From Polychytrium aggregatum (Eukaryota; Chytridiomycota; Chytridiomycetes; Polychytriales), in the NCBI RefSeq assembly GCF_025602895.1, contig NW_026516217.1, positions 434,001-498,000 on the forward strand: a DNA stretch of 64,000 nt. The letters run 5' to 3'. This document shows positions 51,985 through 64,000 of the stretch, piece by piece (the stretch's first letter is position 1; each line of letters begins with the position of its first letter). The notes beneath the pieces are model-generated. The model saw only the letters and a list, made by a program, of their open reading frames with translations, did not search any database and was not told the DNA's origin. A program made the translations under genes and the position numbers.

Positions 51985-54557
51985 TCAGGCGAGATGCACG
52001 ATCTTGTAATGGCTCTTGCCCGAGCGCAGCAGCAGCAGCGACCCATGGATCAGATCGTCGGGAGCGATCACGTGGTCGATGCTGGCGACCGGCCTGTTCT
52101 GGATATACAGCCCGCCTGAGCCAATGAGCTTGCGGGCTGCGCCTGAGCAGGGGGGAGGGGAGGCAGGCGGAGCGGTCAGCCAGTCGCGATCAAGAGCCGG
52201 TTTTAGGCTCAATACCAGATGCGCCGCAGATCCAGCAACAGCGGCCGCTGAGCCCCCCGGCCACAGCAGCGATTTCCAATTACTCGTCTCGCCCCCAGCA
52301 GCGGCGAGTTCCGGTTGCTCGCCACGCTGCCAACGACTTACTCCTCGACTTGGTCAGCGTCGACTCCGCCGCAACTTCCATGATGCCCTTGCCAATCACA
52401 GCCGAGCGCGGCATGCGGATCATGATCTCGTCGCTTTCAAATGCATCCAGGATCTCCGCCAGCGTGAAAGCGGCAAAGTCCGAGTCGAACAGAACATTGG
52501 ACTTGGTTTCCGCGCGGATTGCCGCTTGCTCTGTGTGCAGTAGATACATTTGTAAATGAGGCGCAGGGCTGATTTGCCATGGGAGATCCGACCAGGCTGT
52601 CTCGGGCTGGGCTCACATCCGCCTGGTCATGTTCCTCTCGATTGTTGCTGCCTTTCGGCGCCAGCCCTACCTCCATGAACGAGCTCGGTTGCTTCGCGTG
52701 CCAGGGTTCGCTGAGGCAGGTGGCCTGCTGGATCAGCCTGAGGATAGTGGCCCAACAGCACCGGTAAGAGTTTGGCGTAAGTATGGGCGTTGGGGGGGGG
52801 AGTCGATGACCACAGGTTTCGATAGACACCGCAGCTGCCAGGACGACTGCTAGGATCCAGGGAAGACGCAAGCGATAGCAGCGGTCACTCACAGCATGCC
52901 GTGCCATGAGCTCGTTGATCGTCTCCACCGGCAGGAACGTGAAGAATCGCAAGAGCTTCTCCACTTCCGAGTCCGGTGTTCTCCGGAAGAACTGGGCAAC
53001 AAGACTGAGGGTCAGCAGAATCACCAAAAGCCAGACTGCTATCCCGTCGCTGATCCGTGGTCCTTGCTGCACCACTAGGTACAACGAGCATACACCGACA
53101 GATACCGCACCGGCAGCTCGGCGTACCTGATAGAATTGGTAGTGTGAAACCAGATTCTCATCGAGCCATACGGCATTGCCGGCGCTCTTGCCAAATTTCT
53201 CTCCCGCTGCCGTCGTCAGCAGCGGCATCGTGACCCCAAAGGGGGTTTCCATGGCTGTTTCAGCGGCCGATCCTGCCTCGCGGCCCTGCTCGAGTTTCTC
53301 GTTGAATCGCTTGCGGATCAGCTCGGTGCCGGTGATGATGTTGCCCCACTGGTCACTGCCACCCAGCTGGATCCGGCATCGTTCGGACTGGTAGAGGTGC
53401 AAAAAGTCATATGCTTGCAGCAGCTGGTAGCTGAACTCGGTGAAGCTGATGCCCTCCGGACTATCGAGCCGGCTGCGGACGCTGTCTCAGGCGGGTCGGG
53501 CGAATGTCGTGCCAATGTCAAAAGTTACTCGTTCGGAATATGCCTTCCCCACTGCATCGGCATGTCAGCCGCAGGCATGCCGAATCGATCTTTATCCCAT
53601 TGTGTCCCTCGATCTCAGAAAGTCGATCAACTAGTCTGCATCTCTTGGGCACCTCCCTCCAGCCCCAGCCCTCAACAACAACAGATATACCGTCGATCCA
53701 GGTAACCGCGACTCCATTGCTTCGTCTTGCCGCCTACCTGTCGCGTGAGATCATGTCGCCGACCCGGATGAGTCGGCCAACATCCGAAATGAAACTGAGG
53801 AAGGACATGTCTTTATACCAGGCGTAGTTGTTGACGCACTTGATCGGCTGCAGAGCCTGGTTGATGCCCTGGCGCTTGGCAATGTAGCGCTCGGCGTTCT
53901 GAAACACCCGCTCGAGCTGGCGCTGGATGGCATGGACGTTCTGCTCGACAGCGTCTCTACTGAGCGCCGTCCGCTCTGTCGACCTGCCGCTGGGATCGCC
54001 AATTGTGCCTGTTGCTCCGCCAACCTGGTAGCGGACAGTCGGGAATGAATGGTGCAGGACATGCGCAACCATGATCAGCGCAAGGACGGATGGCTCGCTA
54101 CTGTGCACTGGTGTCTCGGGTGTGGATCAGCCAAGATCAGAGGCTGCATTACCAGAGCAATGACTTGATGTCCGTGGGCATAGAAGTGCAGCAGGCCCAT
54201 GATGGTGACCAGGTTGCCACAGTGCAGACTGCTGGCGGTTGGGTCGAATCCAGCGTACACAGTGTTGGGTCGACGGACAGCTTCCTGAACGGCATCGCTT
54301 TGGAGGGTGGGGAATAGGACAGCGCAAAGGCGACGGCATCAGTCCGGCGATGTAAATGCTGGCGACGACTCGGCCCGGTGAGATGTCTGCTTGGGAGCGC
54401 ACCTGGTTGTTTGCTGGATCAACGACCGCTGCTTGAGTGTCTGGATAACGTTGTGGCTCTGGGCGCAGGCCGAGAAGCGAGCCGCAAACAGGCGAGGACG
54501 GTGCTGGCCGATCCACTGCGAACACTGTCGGAGCGCTCTGCCGCTTGTCGTGGACAT
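51985..54557 (-). CDS. MSY1: Mitochondrial tyrosyl-tRNA synthetase
   Basis: Class I aminoacyl-tRNA synthetase that charges mitochondrial tRNA-Tyr. Exon 1 (54557 on) [20 protein letters not shown] begins an Arg/Ser/Gln-rich, acid-poor presequence. Then [20 protein letters not shown] (HIGH-like HCGN), [100 protein letters not shown] (tyrosine/adenylate binding), [20 protein letters not shown] (KMSKS-like KFGKS), [20 protein letters not shown], and a final S4-like exon [20 protein letters not shown], stopping at 51985. Eukaryotic cytosolic TyrRS lacks this bacterial-type C-terminal S4 domain, so the mitochondrial isoform is indicated. Several introns are GC-rich; one holds a run of nine Gs. Confidence 0.9.
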
Positions 54558-54914
54558 TGCTGTCGATGTCGCCAAATCCGCCGCGAGATGGGGACAGCAA
54601 GTACCAAGAGCCTGCGAGCGAGCGAGCAAAAAAATGGCAGCTGGCGCTCGTTGGTGCGCTGCCGCGGATGTGTCTTGGTTCTCGATCGCCTCTGATACCG
54701 CTGCCCGCCCGCCCGACTTGGCCTTCATCGTCTCCATCCGCCTTGGCCTCCATCGTTTCCATCCGTCCAACAGATCGCTCCCCTCCCCGTCGTGCTCGTC
54801 AGTACCTTTGCCTCGGCTGCGACTGACCGCGCCGTTGCTGACCACCCGGAGCTGCCTCCCCGACATTCCCTGGCGATCTAGAGATCAACACCCCACATCC
54901 TTGCAACACACGCC
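54558..54914. promoter_or_regulatory. Divergent promoter of MSY1 and XAP5
   Basis: 357 bases separate the two start codons on opposite strands, so both promoters must be in this gap. No TATA or other defined box is obvious; the right half is pyrimidine-rich on the plus strand. Confidence 0.55.
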
Positions 54915-57304
54915 ATGTCGAGCATCGGCGGAGCCACCTCCCAGGCCGAGGGCCAGCGCCAAAAGCTGCTGGAAAAACAGCGCACTCGTATGATGGACGA
55001 GATTCAGAAGAAAAAAGAGCAGATCTCGAAGGTGAGTCTCCGTCGCTTGGCTCAAGTCAACTCTCGACTCGGCTCATGGCTCGTCTCTGCAGCAAAGACA
55101 CGACCGACTGAACCCACACTTTCCGGAACGGCACCTCTCCACTTTTCCCCCTCTGTGCTGGGTGGCTATATGGGTCGGATGCCCTCGGTCTGCAGGACGC
55201 TCAAGTCAAAATCGGCGCCGACAAGTTTGTGAGCCAGCACGACGAGCTCGAGAACGAGTTCAAGCAGCAGACCATCGGTCTGGTCAAGCTCGAGGACTTC
55301 CAGAGGATCCGTGAGACCGTCGATCGCAAGAAGGAGGAGCTGCGAAACAGTTCTCTCAAGTGCGTTCGCTATCCGCGCGCTGCTTTCCGTTGCTTCCGTG
55401 GCGGCTCCCATAGACGTTGGTCCATCCGAGGCCTTGCCCGCTGATGCCTTTGTTGCCGCAGACCCGAGGCTGTCAAAAAGAAGAAAAAGAAGGCGGCCAA
55501 GATCAACCTGTCGTTCGATGTCGAAGGAGAGGAAGACGCAGATGCAGACCAAGGTGCGTGTCTGGGGGTATAGTTGGTGAGCCACCGGCGATACTATCGT
55601 ATAGGTCTGGGAGATCCGCCGGAGCATCAGCCTGCTCCTGTGTGAACCGAAAGAAACCCGCCTTGATAGCAAGCCCGATCGATGGCGTTCGCCGGGGGTG
55701 CTGTGTAAGGATGATCAGTTTGCGGCCTCCAGCTAGTGCAAACGAGCTCCATGATGCAAACCCCATGTATCAACTTCTACGGATACGGATCGCTCCTCGT
55801 CCCAGCCGGGCCGGACGCTTGCCTCTGTCCATTCAGTCATTAGTGGAGGAGAGGCTGTGGTGCTCTGGAGGACCACTCTTCCCGGACCCCGCTGCTTCTT
55901 GCATTTTCAGTATATGGAAATGCGTCTCTGCTTCGTGGCAGGATGGTCGGATATCACGCTGCCGACCCGACGAACGAGTAAAGCCAAGATCCGAAAGACG
56001 AATTAATCTTCTCGCTGAGAGCCTCGTCTGAAAGCTGGATGTCCAACTTTCATGGTCTACTTGCATTCAGGCGCCATTGTGCTCGGATATGGGCCAGTAA
56101 AGAGCCGGCACATCGGCGATTCGTCGATGCACGAATGACGAACCCTAACCTGCCCCCTCGGCTGTCTCTACCGCAGAGGAGGTCCCAAAGAAGAAGATCA
56201 AGAAAGACCCCACCATCGACACATCGTTCTTGCCCGACAAAGAGCGCGAAACGGCCGAGCAGCTCGAACGCGAAGAATTGCAGAAGGAGTGGGAGCAGCA
56301 ACAGGCATTGATTCAAAGTACGTATCCTCGGGACCCATGTAGCAAGATATGACAGAGATCGATGGTCGACAGCATCATATTGCTCTTATACTGTCGCGTG
56401 ACATCGACACACTTGCAGCCCGATGCTCACAAACTCTGCGATTCCATGTGCCGTTGCAAAGAGGAGAGAATCAAGATCACATGCAGTTACTGGGACGGCT
56501 CGGGTCATCGAATGCAAGTCGACTGCGTGAAAGGAGACAGCATCGGCCAATTCCTGGAAAAGTGTCGACAACAATGCCATCAGCTGCGCAGCGTTCATGT
56601 GGACAACCTGATGTACATCAAGGAAGATTTGATCATCCCGCATGTGAGTGCTGAGTGGTGTCCCCTCTTGATTGCCATGCGCACCGCCTTGGAGATGGGG
56701 GTGGGCCAGTCCTCCGGCGATGAGCGATCTTTGACTGACTCGTGCGATTGCTATTTCCCGCCGATGCCCTTGCCTTGCCTTGCCTTGCCTTGCCTTGCCT
56801 TGCCTTGCCTTGCCTTGCCTTGCCTTGCCTTGCCTTGCCTTGCCTTGCCTTGCCTTGCCTTGCCTTGCCTTGCGACACTAGCACTACACATTCTACGACT
56901 TCATTCTCAACAAGACCCGTGGCAAGTCCGGACCGCTGTTCTCGTTTGATGTCCACGACGACATTCGATTGCAGAACGATGCATCCGTTGAGACCGAGGA
57001 GGTAAGGGGCCATCGGGTGGTGTCAACGCTGCCGCCTCCGTTCTCGAACCCACTATTGTTGGTGCTTTGTATTCCTGTCGCCGCCGTCATCATGGCCGCT
57101 AACCAATCGAGTCGAACGAGAGCCGCTGACACATATTCCAATTCAACTCCCGCTTTCCGAGGACAGTCCCACGCCGGCAAGGTCATCGAGCGGTCCTGGT
57201 ACGAGAAAAACAAGCACATCTTCCCTGCAAGTCGGTGGGAGGTCTTTGACCCGCAAAAGGACTACGGCAAGTACACCATCAAAGACAAGAAACAGGATGA
57301 CTGA
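54915..57304 (+). CDS. XAP5: XAP5/FAM50 family nuclear protein
   Basis: Conserved eukaryotic nuclear protein linked to the spliceosome and chromatin. Exon 1 (54915-55032) [20 protein letters not shown] to KEQISK; exon 2 [20 protein letters not shown] and [20 protein letters not shown]; exon 3 [19 protein letters not shown]; exon 4 [29 protein letters not shown]; exon 5 (about 56468-56643) [20 protein letters not shown] and [29 protein letters not shown]; exon 6 (56882 on) [20 protein letters not shown]; last exon [38 protein letters not shown], stopping at 57304. All signature blocks of the C-terminal XAP5 domain are present. The intron at 56644-56881 contains a CCTTG microsatellite. Confidence 0.93.
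56768..56872. repeat. CCTTG pentanucleotide microsatellite, 21 copies, in XAP5 intron
   Basis: 105 bases of perfect CCTTG repeats end nine bases before the 3' splice site (CACTAG at 56876-56881). The array therefore supplies the pyrimidine-rich tract of this intron. Confidence 0.95.
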
Positions 57305-57567
57305 GTGCAAATCAGCCGCGAAGACGGGGTTGTCCTGCCATCGTCCACTCTGCGGCGGTTGCTCCATGTACCATAACCGACCCAAGAAAAGCACTCTGGA
57401 GCCAACCCGACCCAGGCCGACCCCAATAGCGCGAGCTACTTGATCCTTCATACCAGCCACGACCGAGATTGGGCTGCTCAAGTACGACACGACAGGAAAG
57501 CTGTGATGCTGAAAGTGGAGGCGTGTGTATTCTTGCAGTCCAACAAGTCCGGCGTCAGGGCTCAGAC
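57305..57567. other. Convergent gap between XAP5 and APT1
   Basis: 263 bases of 3' flanks. Nothing else supported. Confidence 0.5.
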
Positions 57568-58859
57568 TCAGTCGTCAATGGTGATGACGCTGTAGGAGGG
57601 GGCGTTCAGAGCCTTGGTGCCCTGGAGGAAGGAAAGCTCGATGAAGAAGACATACTCGGCAACCTTGGCGCCGAACTTCTCAACCAGTTCGCCAGCTGCC
57701 TTGGCGCTGCCACCGGTGGCTGTGGAGGGGGGGGGAGAGCAAAACAGAGCAAATTTCAGAGGCCAAGGGACACCATTCGCGTATACCGGCAGGACGAGAT
57801 GCCGATTTCGGAGGCTCGCATCGCAAGATACTTCGGTGGCCAATATGACGGACGAACGAGCAGATGACGGGCAGCCATCAACAAAATTAAGCTCAGATAG
57901 CATACCAATGAGATCGTCCAGGATGACGACGTTCTGTCCAGGCTGGATGGATCCCTTCTGCATCTCAAAGTAGTCCTGTCGCCCAGCAAACACATCGTCG
58001 TCAGTAAGCATCGAGGGACCATCGGTTGACGGGCGATGGTGGCACGCATATCGATAAAACCAGGATTGGCCAGTTGAGGCAGGTATCGCTGGCATGCCAG
58101 AAAACCAGCGCCGGAGCCTACCGTTCCGTATTCCTTCTCGTAGCCAACAACGATGGTGTCGCCAGGAAGCTTGCCAGCCTTGCGCACAGGAGCAAAGGCA
58201 GCACCAAGACGCAGAGCGATGGCAGGGCCAAGCAGGAAGCCGCGGGACTCAAGGCCTGAAGCGTGAAGCGAGCCAAAGATGAGACACGGAATGGAGTAGG
58301 GATAGTGAGCGCTTGGCCAAGTGCGAGCCGAGAAATGGATGCTGAGATCGGCACGCCAATCGAGGTCTGCTCTCAGCGTCAGCACCCGGACAACATTTCG
58401 AAGCCACTCAACACTTCTTGAGCAGACTTGAGCGCACTCTCTTGACTGAGGATATCGCTGGGACTCACCAACGATGACATCGATTTTGGGCAGACCCGAG
58501 GCAAGGATGTGATGAACAATGTGGGTAATCAGCATCTGTGGCAGATGAGGTGAAGAGCGAGGGTGAGAACCCATTGGCGGGTGCGTGTACAAGCGGACGG
58601 CACGCGGCGATGCACAACTGCATATCCAACTCTGCCTTTGCACCGCACCTCGACAGCCTTGGGGTCCTGGAAGACAGGGAAGATGTCTGATGTGCGCGGG
58701 GTGGCAGTGGTAAGTCAGACGGGGTGAGCATAGCACAAGCAGGGCCAGCAGGGCCAGCAATCGCAGGGACACTGCGGACATGCCTTGGAACATGATGCCC
58801 TTCTTGGGGAAGTCGGGGACCACACGGAGAAGCGACTTGATGTACTGGACGTCGGCCAT
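57568..58859 (-). CDS. APT1: Adenine phosphoribosyltransferase
   Basis: Purine salvage: adenine plus PRPP to AMP, cytosolic. Exon 1 (58859-58784) [20 protein letters not shown] then GIMFQ; exon 2 [13 protein letters not shown]; exon 3 [20 protein letters not shown] and IVG; exon 4 [45 protein letters not shown]; exon 5 [20 protein letters not shown] with the PRPP-binding motif [12 protein letters not shown] split by an intron after G; exon 6 [20 protein letters not shown], ending [12 protein letters not shown] at 57568. The ESRGF and DDLIGTGG motifs are intact. The first intron seems to begin with GC (CAAG|GCATGT), because only that join restores the conserved MFQDIFP sequence in frame. Confidence 0.92.
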
Positions 58860-59398
58860 GGTGCGCGGGGGATACTGGATCGGCGGGTCGGTGGGAGATG
58901 CTGGTCCAGGAGGACGATGCAGCCGGGTTTGCTTTTTCGCTCGCCGGCTTGGCTGATTCGCCTTGGTCCGGCGCGCTGATTGGCCGGCGGGGCTGATTGG
59001 CGCAAGGCGGCCTGGGGCGGTTCGAGTCGATGGATGGATCCAGCGTGGCTCTCGGCGTGCTCTCGCTCGCTGCCCGAGAGCGCGTCTCGCTCTCGCTCTC
59101 GCTGCGCAATCACCCGCTGCATTGTCCCGTGCTCCAACCAGCGCGAGCCAGCTTCATCGAGCGACAGCAGCATCCCCAAGGAGCCTGGGTCTGATCTTGG
59201 GCCTTGGCGGAAGGAGGAGTACAGCGTTAGGTGCTGCTGCTGGTGCTGCTGCTGCCGGTGCCGCCCTCGCCAACAAGCACTCCGTTCGATCGCCTGTCTG
59301 CTCTACCAAAGTGCCGTTTGCGCCGATTTGCCTGGACCCTATCCCACACACCACTCTTCCTGGAACTCTAATAAGCCGACTTTGAGCCCGACATCGCC
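58860..59398. promoter_or_regulatory. Divergent region between APT1 and the EDEM/Mnl1 gene
   Basis: 539 bases between start codons of genes on opposite strands. CTCTCGCTCTCGCT-type and GCTGCTGCTGGTGCTGCTGC simple sequences occur at about 59088-59102 and 59230-59260. No gene. Confidence 0.55.
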
Positions 59399-62300
59399 AT
59401 GGCCGCTCTCATCCGCTCGCTCTGGGCCATGGCCGTCCTGTGTGTTGTGCTGTCGCTAGCAGTCCACACCGAGGCCATGAAAGACTCGCACCGGCTTCGG
59501 CTGAGGTAAATGATCAAACGGACCCATTGGCGCTCTGAGGGATTCGGCTGGGTTGAGGGTTGCAGACGGTTGCTGAAGGCATACTCAGGTGCTGACTGTG
59601 TGGATGTATACTTCCACATCATCAGGAACAAAGTCAAGGAGATGTTTTACCATGGTAATAGCGAGCCATGCACAGACACTGGAGCAACCAGGGGGGGGTA
59701 TTCAGCTGGGCCTGTCAGCGTACTCCAAACGAGTCCGTACCCCTCGCCTAACGGACTCTGTCGCTCCTGCAGGCTACAACAGCTACATGACGTACGCCTT
59801 TCCAAAAGACGAGCTCAATCCCATCAAGTGCAACGGCCGAGGTCCGGATAACGATCCAAACAACTGGTGTGTGTCCATATCGGGTTCATTTGCCAGCGAT
59901 TTGCTAGACTGCAGCGTCGGTGTCGGTGTCAGTGTCAGTGCTGCCCTTTGAACCTCCGCTGAAGCCTCGCATCGCCGCTCACCGAATTGATTTCTAGGAA
60001 TGTGAATGACGTGCTCGGCGGCTATTCGCTGACGCTGGTCGATACTCTCGATACGCTTGTGGTGGGCATCGTCGTCCATTATCGCCTGGTGCTGTGTTCC
60101 TGAGTCTCCAACTCGGGCGCCATTCTGACAGCCGCCGTGCATCCAGATTATGAACGACTTCAAGGGATTCGAGACCGCGGTCAGGAAGACGATCGAACAT
60201 GTACACTTTGATCTGGATTCTCGAGTCCAGGTCTTTGAAGTCACCATCCGGATGATGGGTGGGCTGCTGTCAGCGCACATCCTTGCCAGCGACCCTGCTT
60301 TTGGATTCCGAATCGACTGGTACTCTGGCGAGCTGCTGGCTCTGGCAACCAACCTTGCCGATCGTCTTCTCCCGGCTTTCACCGAAAGCCCGACCGGAAT
60401 CCCGTTTCCCCGAGTGAGTCGATTGTGATGGGCGCGATGTTTCGTGGACTGTCTCTGTTGGATGCTCGCCTTGCGTAGTGTTTCGGTATACGAGTGCTAA
60501 AGCATAGCCTGTTCCATCCAGGTCAATTTACAACGGGGCGTGCTGTCCTATGAGGCAAACGAGACTTGCACAGCCGGGGCCGGCACGCTGGTGCTGGAAA
60601 TGGGCGTTTTGAGCCGGCTCACCGGAAACGACGTTTACGAGGTAGGTCGAGTACAACAACGCCGATACCCGCGGCTGCGGAGATGCGCCACGAACGAATG
60701 CCGTAATAATCGAGTCGTGATGTCGCAACTTTAGAATCTGGCCAGGCGGGTATGTTATGACGGTGATGGAAGCTGGTTCGTGCACAGATTGAGCTGTGGT
60801 GCGACGCACAGACTCCAGAACATCATCCTCGGTGCCGGATCTGATCGTGGGACTCGAGGTCTATGGCAAATATCCAAGCTACACGACCTCCGGCAGTGCC
60901 GCACCTTCATTCGACGCTCTTGTGGGCACTCAACATGACGCCTTGCTACCTCGTCCTTACTACCCCATCCTCGATGGCACTATACACAGGCGCTTGACGA
61001 GCTGTGGAAGAGACGCACAAAGCTGAACCTTGTCGGCAACACCATCGACGTTCAAACCGGAGAGGTAAACTTGCCGCCATGGTCCGCCCTCAAGCACCGC
61101 CGATAGCACCATCAAGCGTGGCATTGATGCGCGGTGGTAGCGGATCGTACCGAAATGTGCGATCACATATTCACATCGCTTACTTTTGCAGTGGCTCGAA
61201 ACTATGGCCGGAATCGGGGCCGGGATTGATTCCTTCTACGAGGTAGGCCTGTCCCGGATATCCACGGCAGCCGAGCCCGATACGCTGGATGCGCGCGGAC
61301 ACGGGTTGCAAGCTGATCGATACTGCGACCGTTACATCCACAGTACATCTTCAAGGCATACGTGCTCTTTGGTGAACAGCGATACTTTGATATTTTTGCG
61401 ACGGCCTATTCTGCTGTCCAGCAGTATCTCCCCGATGCGGGCGGTCTGTTTTATCGCAACGTACATATGGAGAAGGGCCACTTGCTGACGACGTGGATTG
61501 ATTCGCTGTCGGCATTCTGGCCCGGTCTACAAGTGGGTATCGACTCGATTGTCGCGGCATCCATCACCCACCTCCAGCAATACGCTACTGCCCTTGGATC
61601 GGAGCGCATCCAGGCTTGACTTGACCGATTAGAGATTTCTGACTTGCTCTGTACCAATAGGTCCTCGTTGGCGATGTCGAGCGAGCCAAGGTGCTCCACC
61701 AGCTCTACTTCACGATATGGAACAAGTACCACGGAATGCCCGAGCGATTTGACTATTACCACCGAAATCTCGCCATACCTTCGTATCCGCTACGGCCCGA
61801 GCTCATCGAATCGACGTATATGCTCTACCAGGTGCGCTGCCGCGAGCACTTTGGTTATCGATGCAATCTCTGCCCCACCCCCGATGTGCCATTGATCCTC
61901 CCGACCTTCGGCGGCTCCGCTAAGCAGGCCACCAAGAACCCATACTATCTCGAAGTCGGAGAAATCATCCTCAAGGATATAGAGCGCCTTGCCCGCACCG
62001 AATGCGGGTTCGCCTCGCTTGGCAACCTGTATCTGAAACGCAAGGAAGACCGTATGGAGAGCTTCTTTCTGAGTGAGACACTCAAGTATCTGTACCTTCT
62101 GTTTGACACAGGCAAGTCTTGGCGGCGCCACCGCACTATCAGCCGGACTGCTGCAAGATTCGTGGCAATTCGTAAATCATTGCGACGCCCCCCGCCAAGG
62201 TCGCCTGTGCAGCGAATGAGACCAAAATCTAACATTTGGTGGTTTCTCTGATTAGACAACTTTGTGAACCGAGTCGACAGCAACTTTGTGTTCACCACAG

Positions 62301-64000
62301 GTACAATGTTTGCGCAGAAGCTAGCACGGCTGAGTATCCCACTAACCCTATGATCCGTAGAGGGTCATTTTCTGTCGCTACCTCGAAGACTCCTCAAGAA
62401 CGCCAACGAGAGCTCGACGGCCCAGCACGTGTGCCCACAAGTCTCCCGCGAGCCTCTTCTCTCGATGGCTCCATATCCCCTTCCAGTCAATGTCTCTCAG
62501 ATTCACAAGATCAACCAGGCTGTCGGTATTGCCCACCTCGCTCCACCTCTGGGCGGCCGCGCCTCGAAATACCCCTGGATCGATGACAAATCAAGCCACC
62601 CGGCCCAAGCCCCTCTCCGAATACAGCCAGAAAGCTTGCCGTCGTCGACCCCGGGGTCTCCAAACGCACCCATTGAAATCAAGTATGCACATCTTGCCCA
62701 AGATCTGATTCGATTGTTGATATTGGTGTACATCAGCATGAGGATTCTCGATCTGGCGCGCGGCATCCTGGCAGGAAAGACATGAGCTTTTGGCGGCGCT
62801 GGGCCTCTGGCTCATTGTCCGCAGCCCATGTAAAGATCTCTCTGGCACAACACCCCCTCACTCTATCTCACTGCACTAGTCTCGCCGGCATGCTCGAGTC
62901 TATTTATGCGACCTGCCCATCATCACTTTTACGCCCTGTGTTGGACTGCGCATCTCCTCCCCTGTCTATGTTGAACTTTTCTGGTTGCGTTCCCAGATGC
63001 TCTGCACTCCCCGATGATATGCACTATCCCAATGATCGACATACCCTGATCTGCATCTTCATTCTGTTTCTGGTGATACGCCGGACTCTATGTTACTCTT
63101 GATCACCCCTGACTACTCCTGGCCGCCCTTGGCTATTGCTGTCGACTTTATCTGTAATGCATGTACCACTGCGCCCATGAGACGATCGGATGCCTGCGCC
63201 AGATCGGGATGAGCACATGGATGGCGCCGGTCCAGGATACGATTCAGTATCTCGATGTCCTGGGCAAGCTGGCGACAACACGGAGTCCAAGCCCATGCCG
63301 GAGCAGAGCAACAGCGCGACAGCGCGATAGAGCGATAGAGCGAGGATGGTAACTGAAACTGACTCGCTGTTCCTCACCACTAGAATCGTTCCCACCGGCC
63401 ATACTGGGCCACTGCTTGCTCCTGCGATCCTGCGGGTAACTATGACGGCATCTGGATTGCTCCTGACAACGATGCACTGCCTCGATTGGGTAACGCTCTC
63501 AAGACCCCTGTATTCAACCTCCCAATTCAACTCGCTTCCAGATTCCTGGCGGCTATATTGCCGATACCCTGAAGGGGGCAACAGTCACTCTTGTGCATGA
63601 GAACGGTGGCTATATCATCACCAGAATCGAAAACATCGACATCCAAAGTTCGGAGAGACTCTCTGTGCCCGCGAGCGGCGTCAAGTTCATCATTGGCGAC
63701 GAGTACGAAAACATCGACCCGGATGAGGAGCTGCTGCCGGCGATTTCGGTTAGTACTTTTACGGTCAGCGACTACGCAACCGAGCCGCTCGTCTTCCAAG
63801 CCACTCAGGGCTGGATTGGCCCTCTTCTCGAAAAGACCCTCAAGCACGTCGAGATCTATCCGGTCTTGCATCCCGAGGACAACACCGATCAGGGATGGTG
63901 GGAAGACCTGGATGATGGCTGTCAGCCCTTGCCACTGGCCCATCTAGTCCCGATACAAGGCCGAGTGATTGTGTTGAAGCGCGGAAACTGCTCCTTCAGT
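59399..64000 (+). CDS. MNL1: EDEM/Mnl1-type GH47 ER mannosidase-like protein with PA domain (3' end outside window)
   Basis: ER-associated degradation factor that trims mannose on misfolded glycoproteins. The start at 59399 gives a signal peptide, [20 protein letters not shown]. At least ten exons: [103 protein letters not shown] (conserved GIGAGxDSFYEY); [70 protein letters not shown]. Beyond a long intron (about 62780-63530) the C-terminal region has [20 protein letters not shown] and a PA-type segment [12 protein letters not shown] that runs off the right edge. GH47 plus PA fits EDEM3/Mnl1. Active-site acidic residues appear conserved in the exons seen. Confidence 0.88.

Overview
The window is nuclear DNA from an intron-rich, compact fungal genome. 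Almost every gene is a conserved eukaryotic housekeeping gene cut into several exons by short introns (mostly GT-AG, roughly 60-330 bases), with small intergenic gaps and genes on both strands. An ARL6/BBS3-type GTPase, which belongs to the ciliary BBSome system, together with fungal gene types (Ada3/Ngg1, Ase1, Mic60, Tan1), points to a flagellated (zoosporic, chytrid-like) fungus. That placement is an inference; no rRNA or other marker is present to fix it.

Layout, left to right: TRAPPC8/Trs85 (+, 5' part cut by the window edge), Tan1/THUMPD1 (+), Mediator subunit 20 (-), Ase1/PRC1 microtubule bundler (-), repeat copy A carrying an F-box-like leucine-rich-repeat (LRR) gene (-), Mic60/mitofilin (-), exosome Rrp41 (-), Ada3/Ngg1 of SAGA (+), ARL6 (+), galactose mutarotase (-), GALK2-type galactokinase (-), a SET-domain methyltransferase (-), RNA polymerase III subunit RPC4 (+), repeat copy B carrying the second LRR gene (+), a secreted animal-type haem peroxidase with no introns (-), a membrane SH3 protein (+), an ABCC/MRP transporter (-), mitochondrial tyrosyl-tRNA synthetase (-), XAP5/FAM50 (+), adenine phosphoribosyltransferase (-), and an EDEM/Mnl1-type GH47 protein with a PA domain (+, 3' end cut by the window edge).

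The most unusual structure is a pair of 3,622-base inverted copies (13375-16996 and 37273-40894) with no length difference between them, bracketing about 20.3 kb of essential genes. Each copy carries an LRR gene built from near-identical 135-138-base units. The copies are almost the same except for a roughly 260-base tract at the 3' end of the LRR reading frame. There I count 23 substitutions; those inside the coding part change ten amino acids and leave two codons synonymous. Both copies share the same in-frame TGA within the LRR region. Both ends of the unit carry members of a short dispersed repeat that also occurs alone elsewhere in the window.

Functionally, galactokinase and mutarotase sit in tandem and form a small galactose-use pair. 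The other genes are unrelated housekeeping functions: vesicle traffic, tRNA modification, transcription, RNA decay, mitochondrial architecture and translation, purine salvage and ER quality control. Exon limits below are read by eye from splice signals and family similarity; several first exons remain unresolved and are marked as such.
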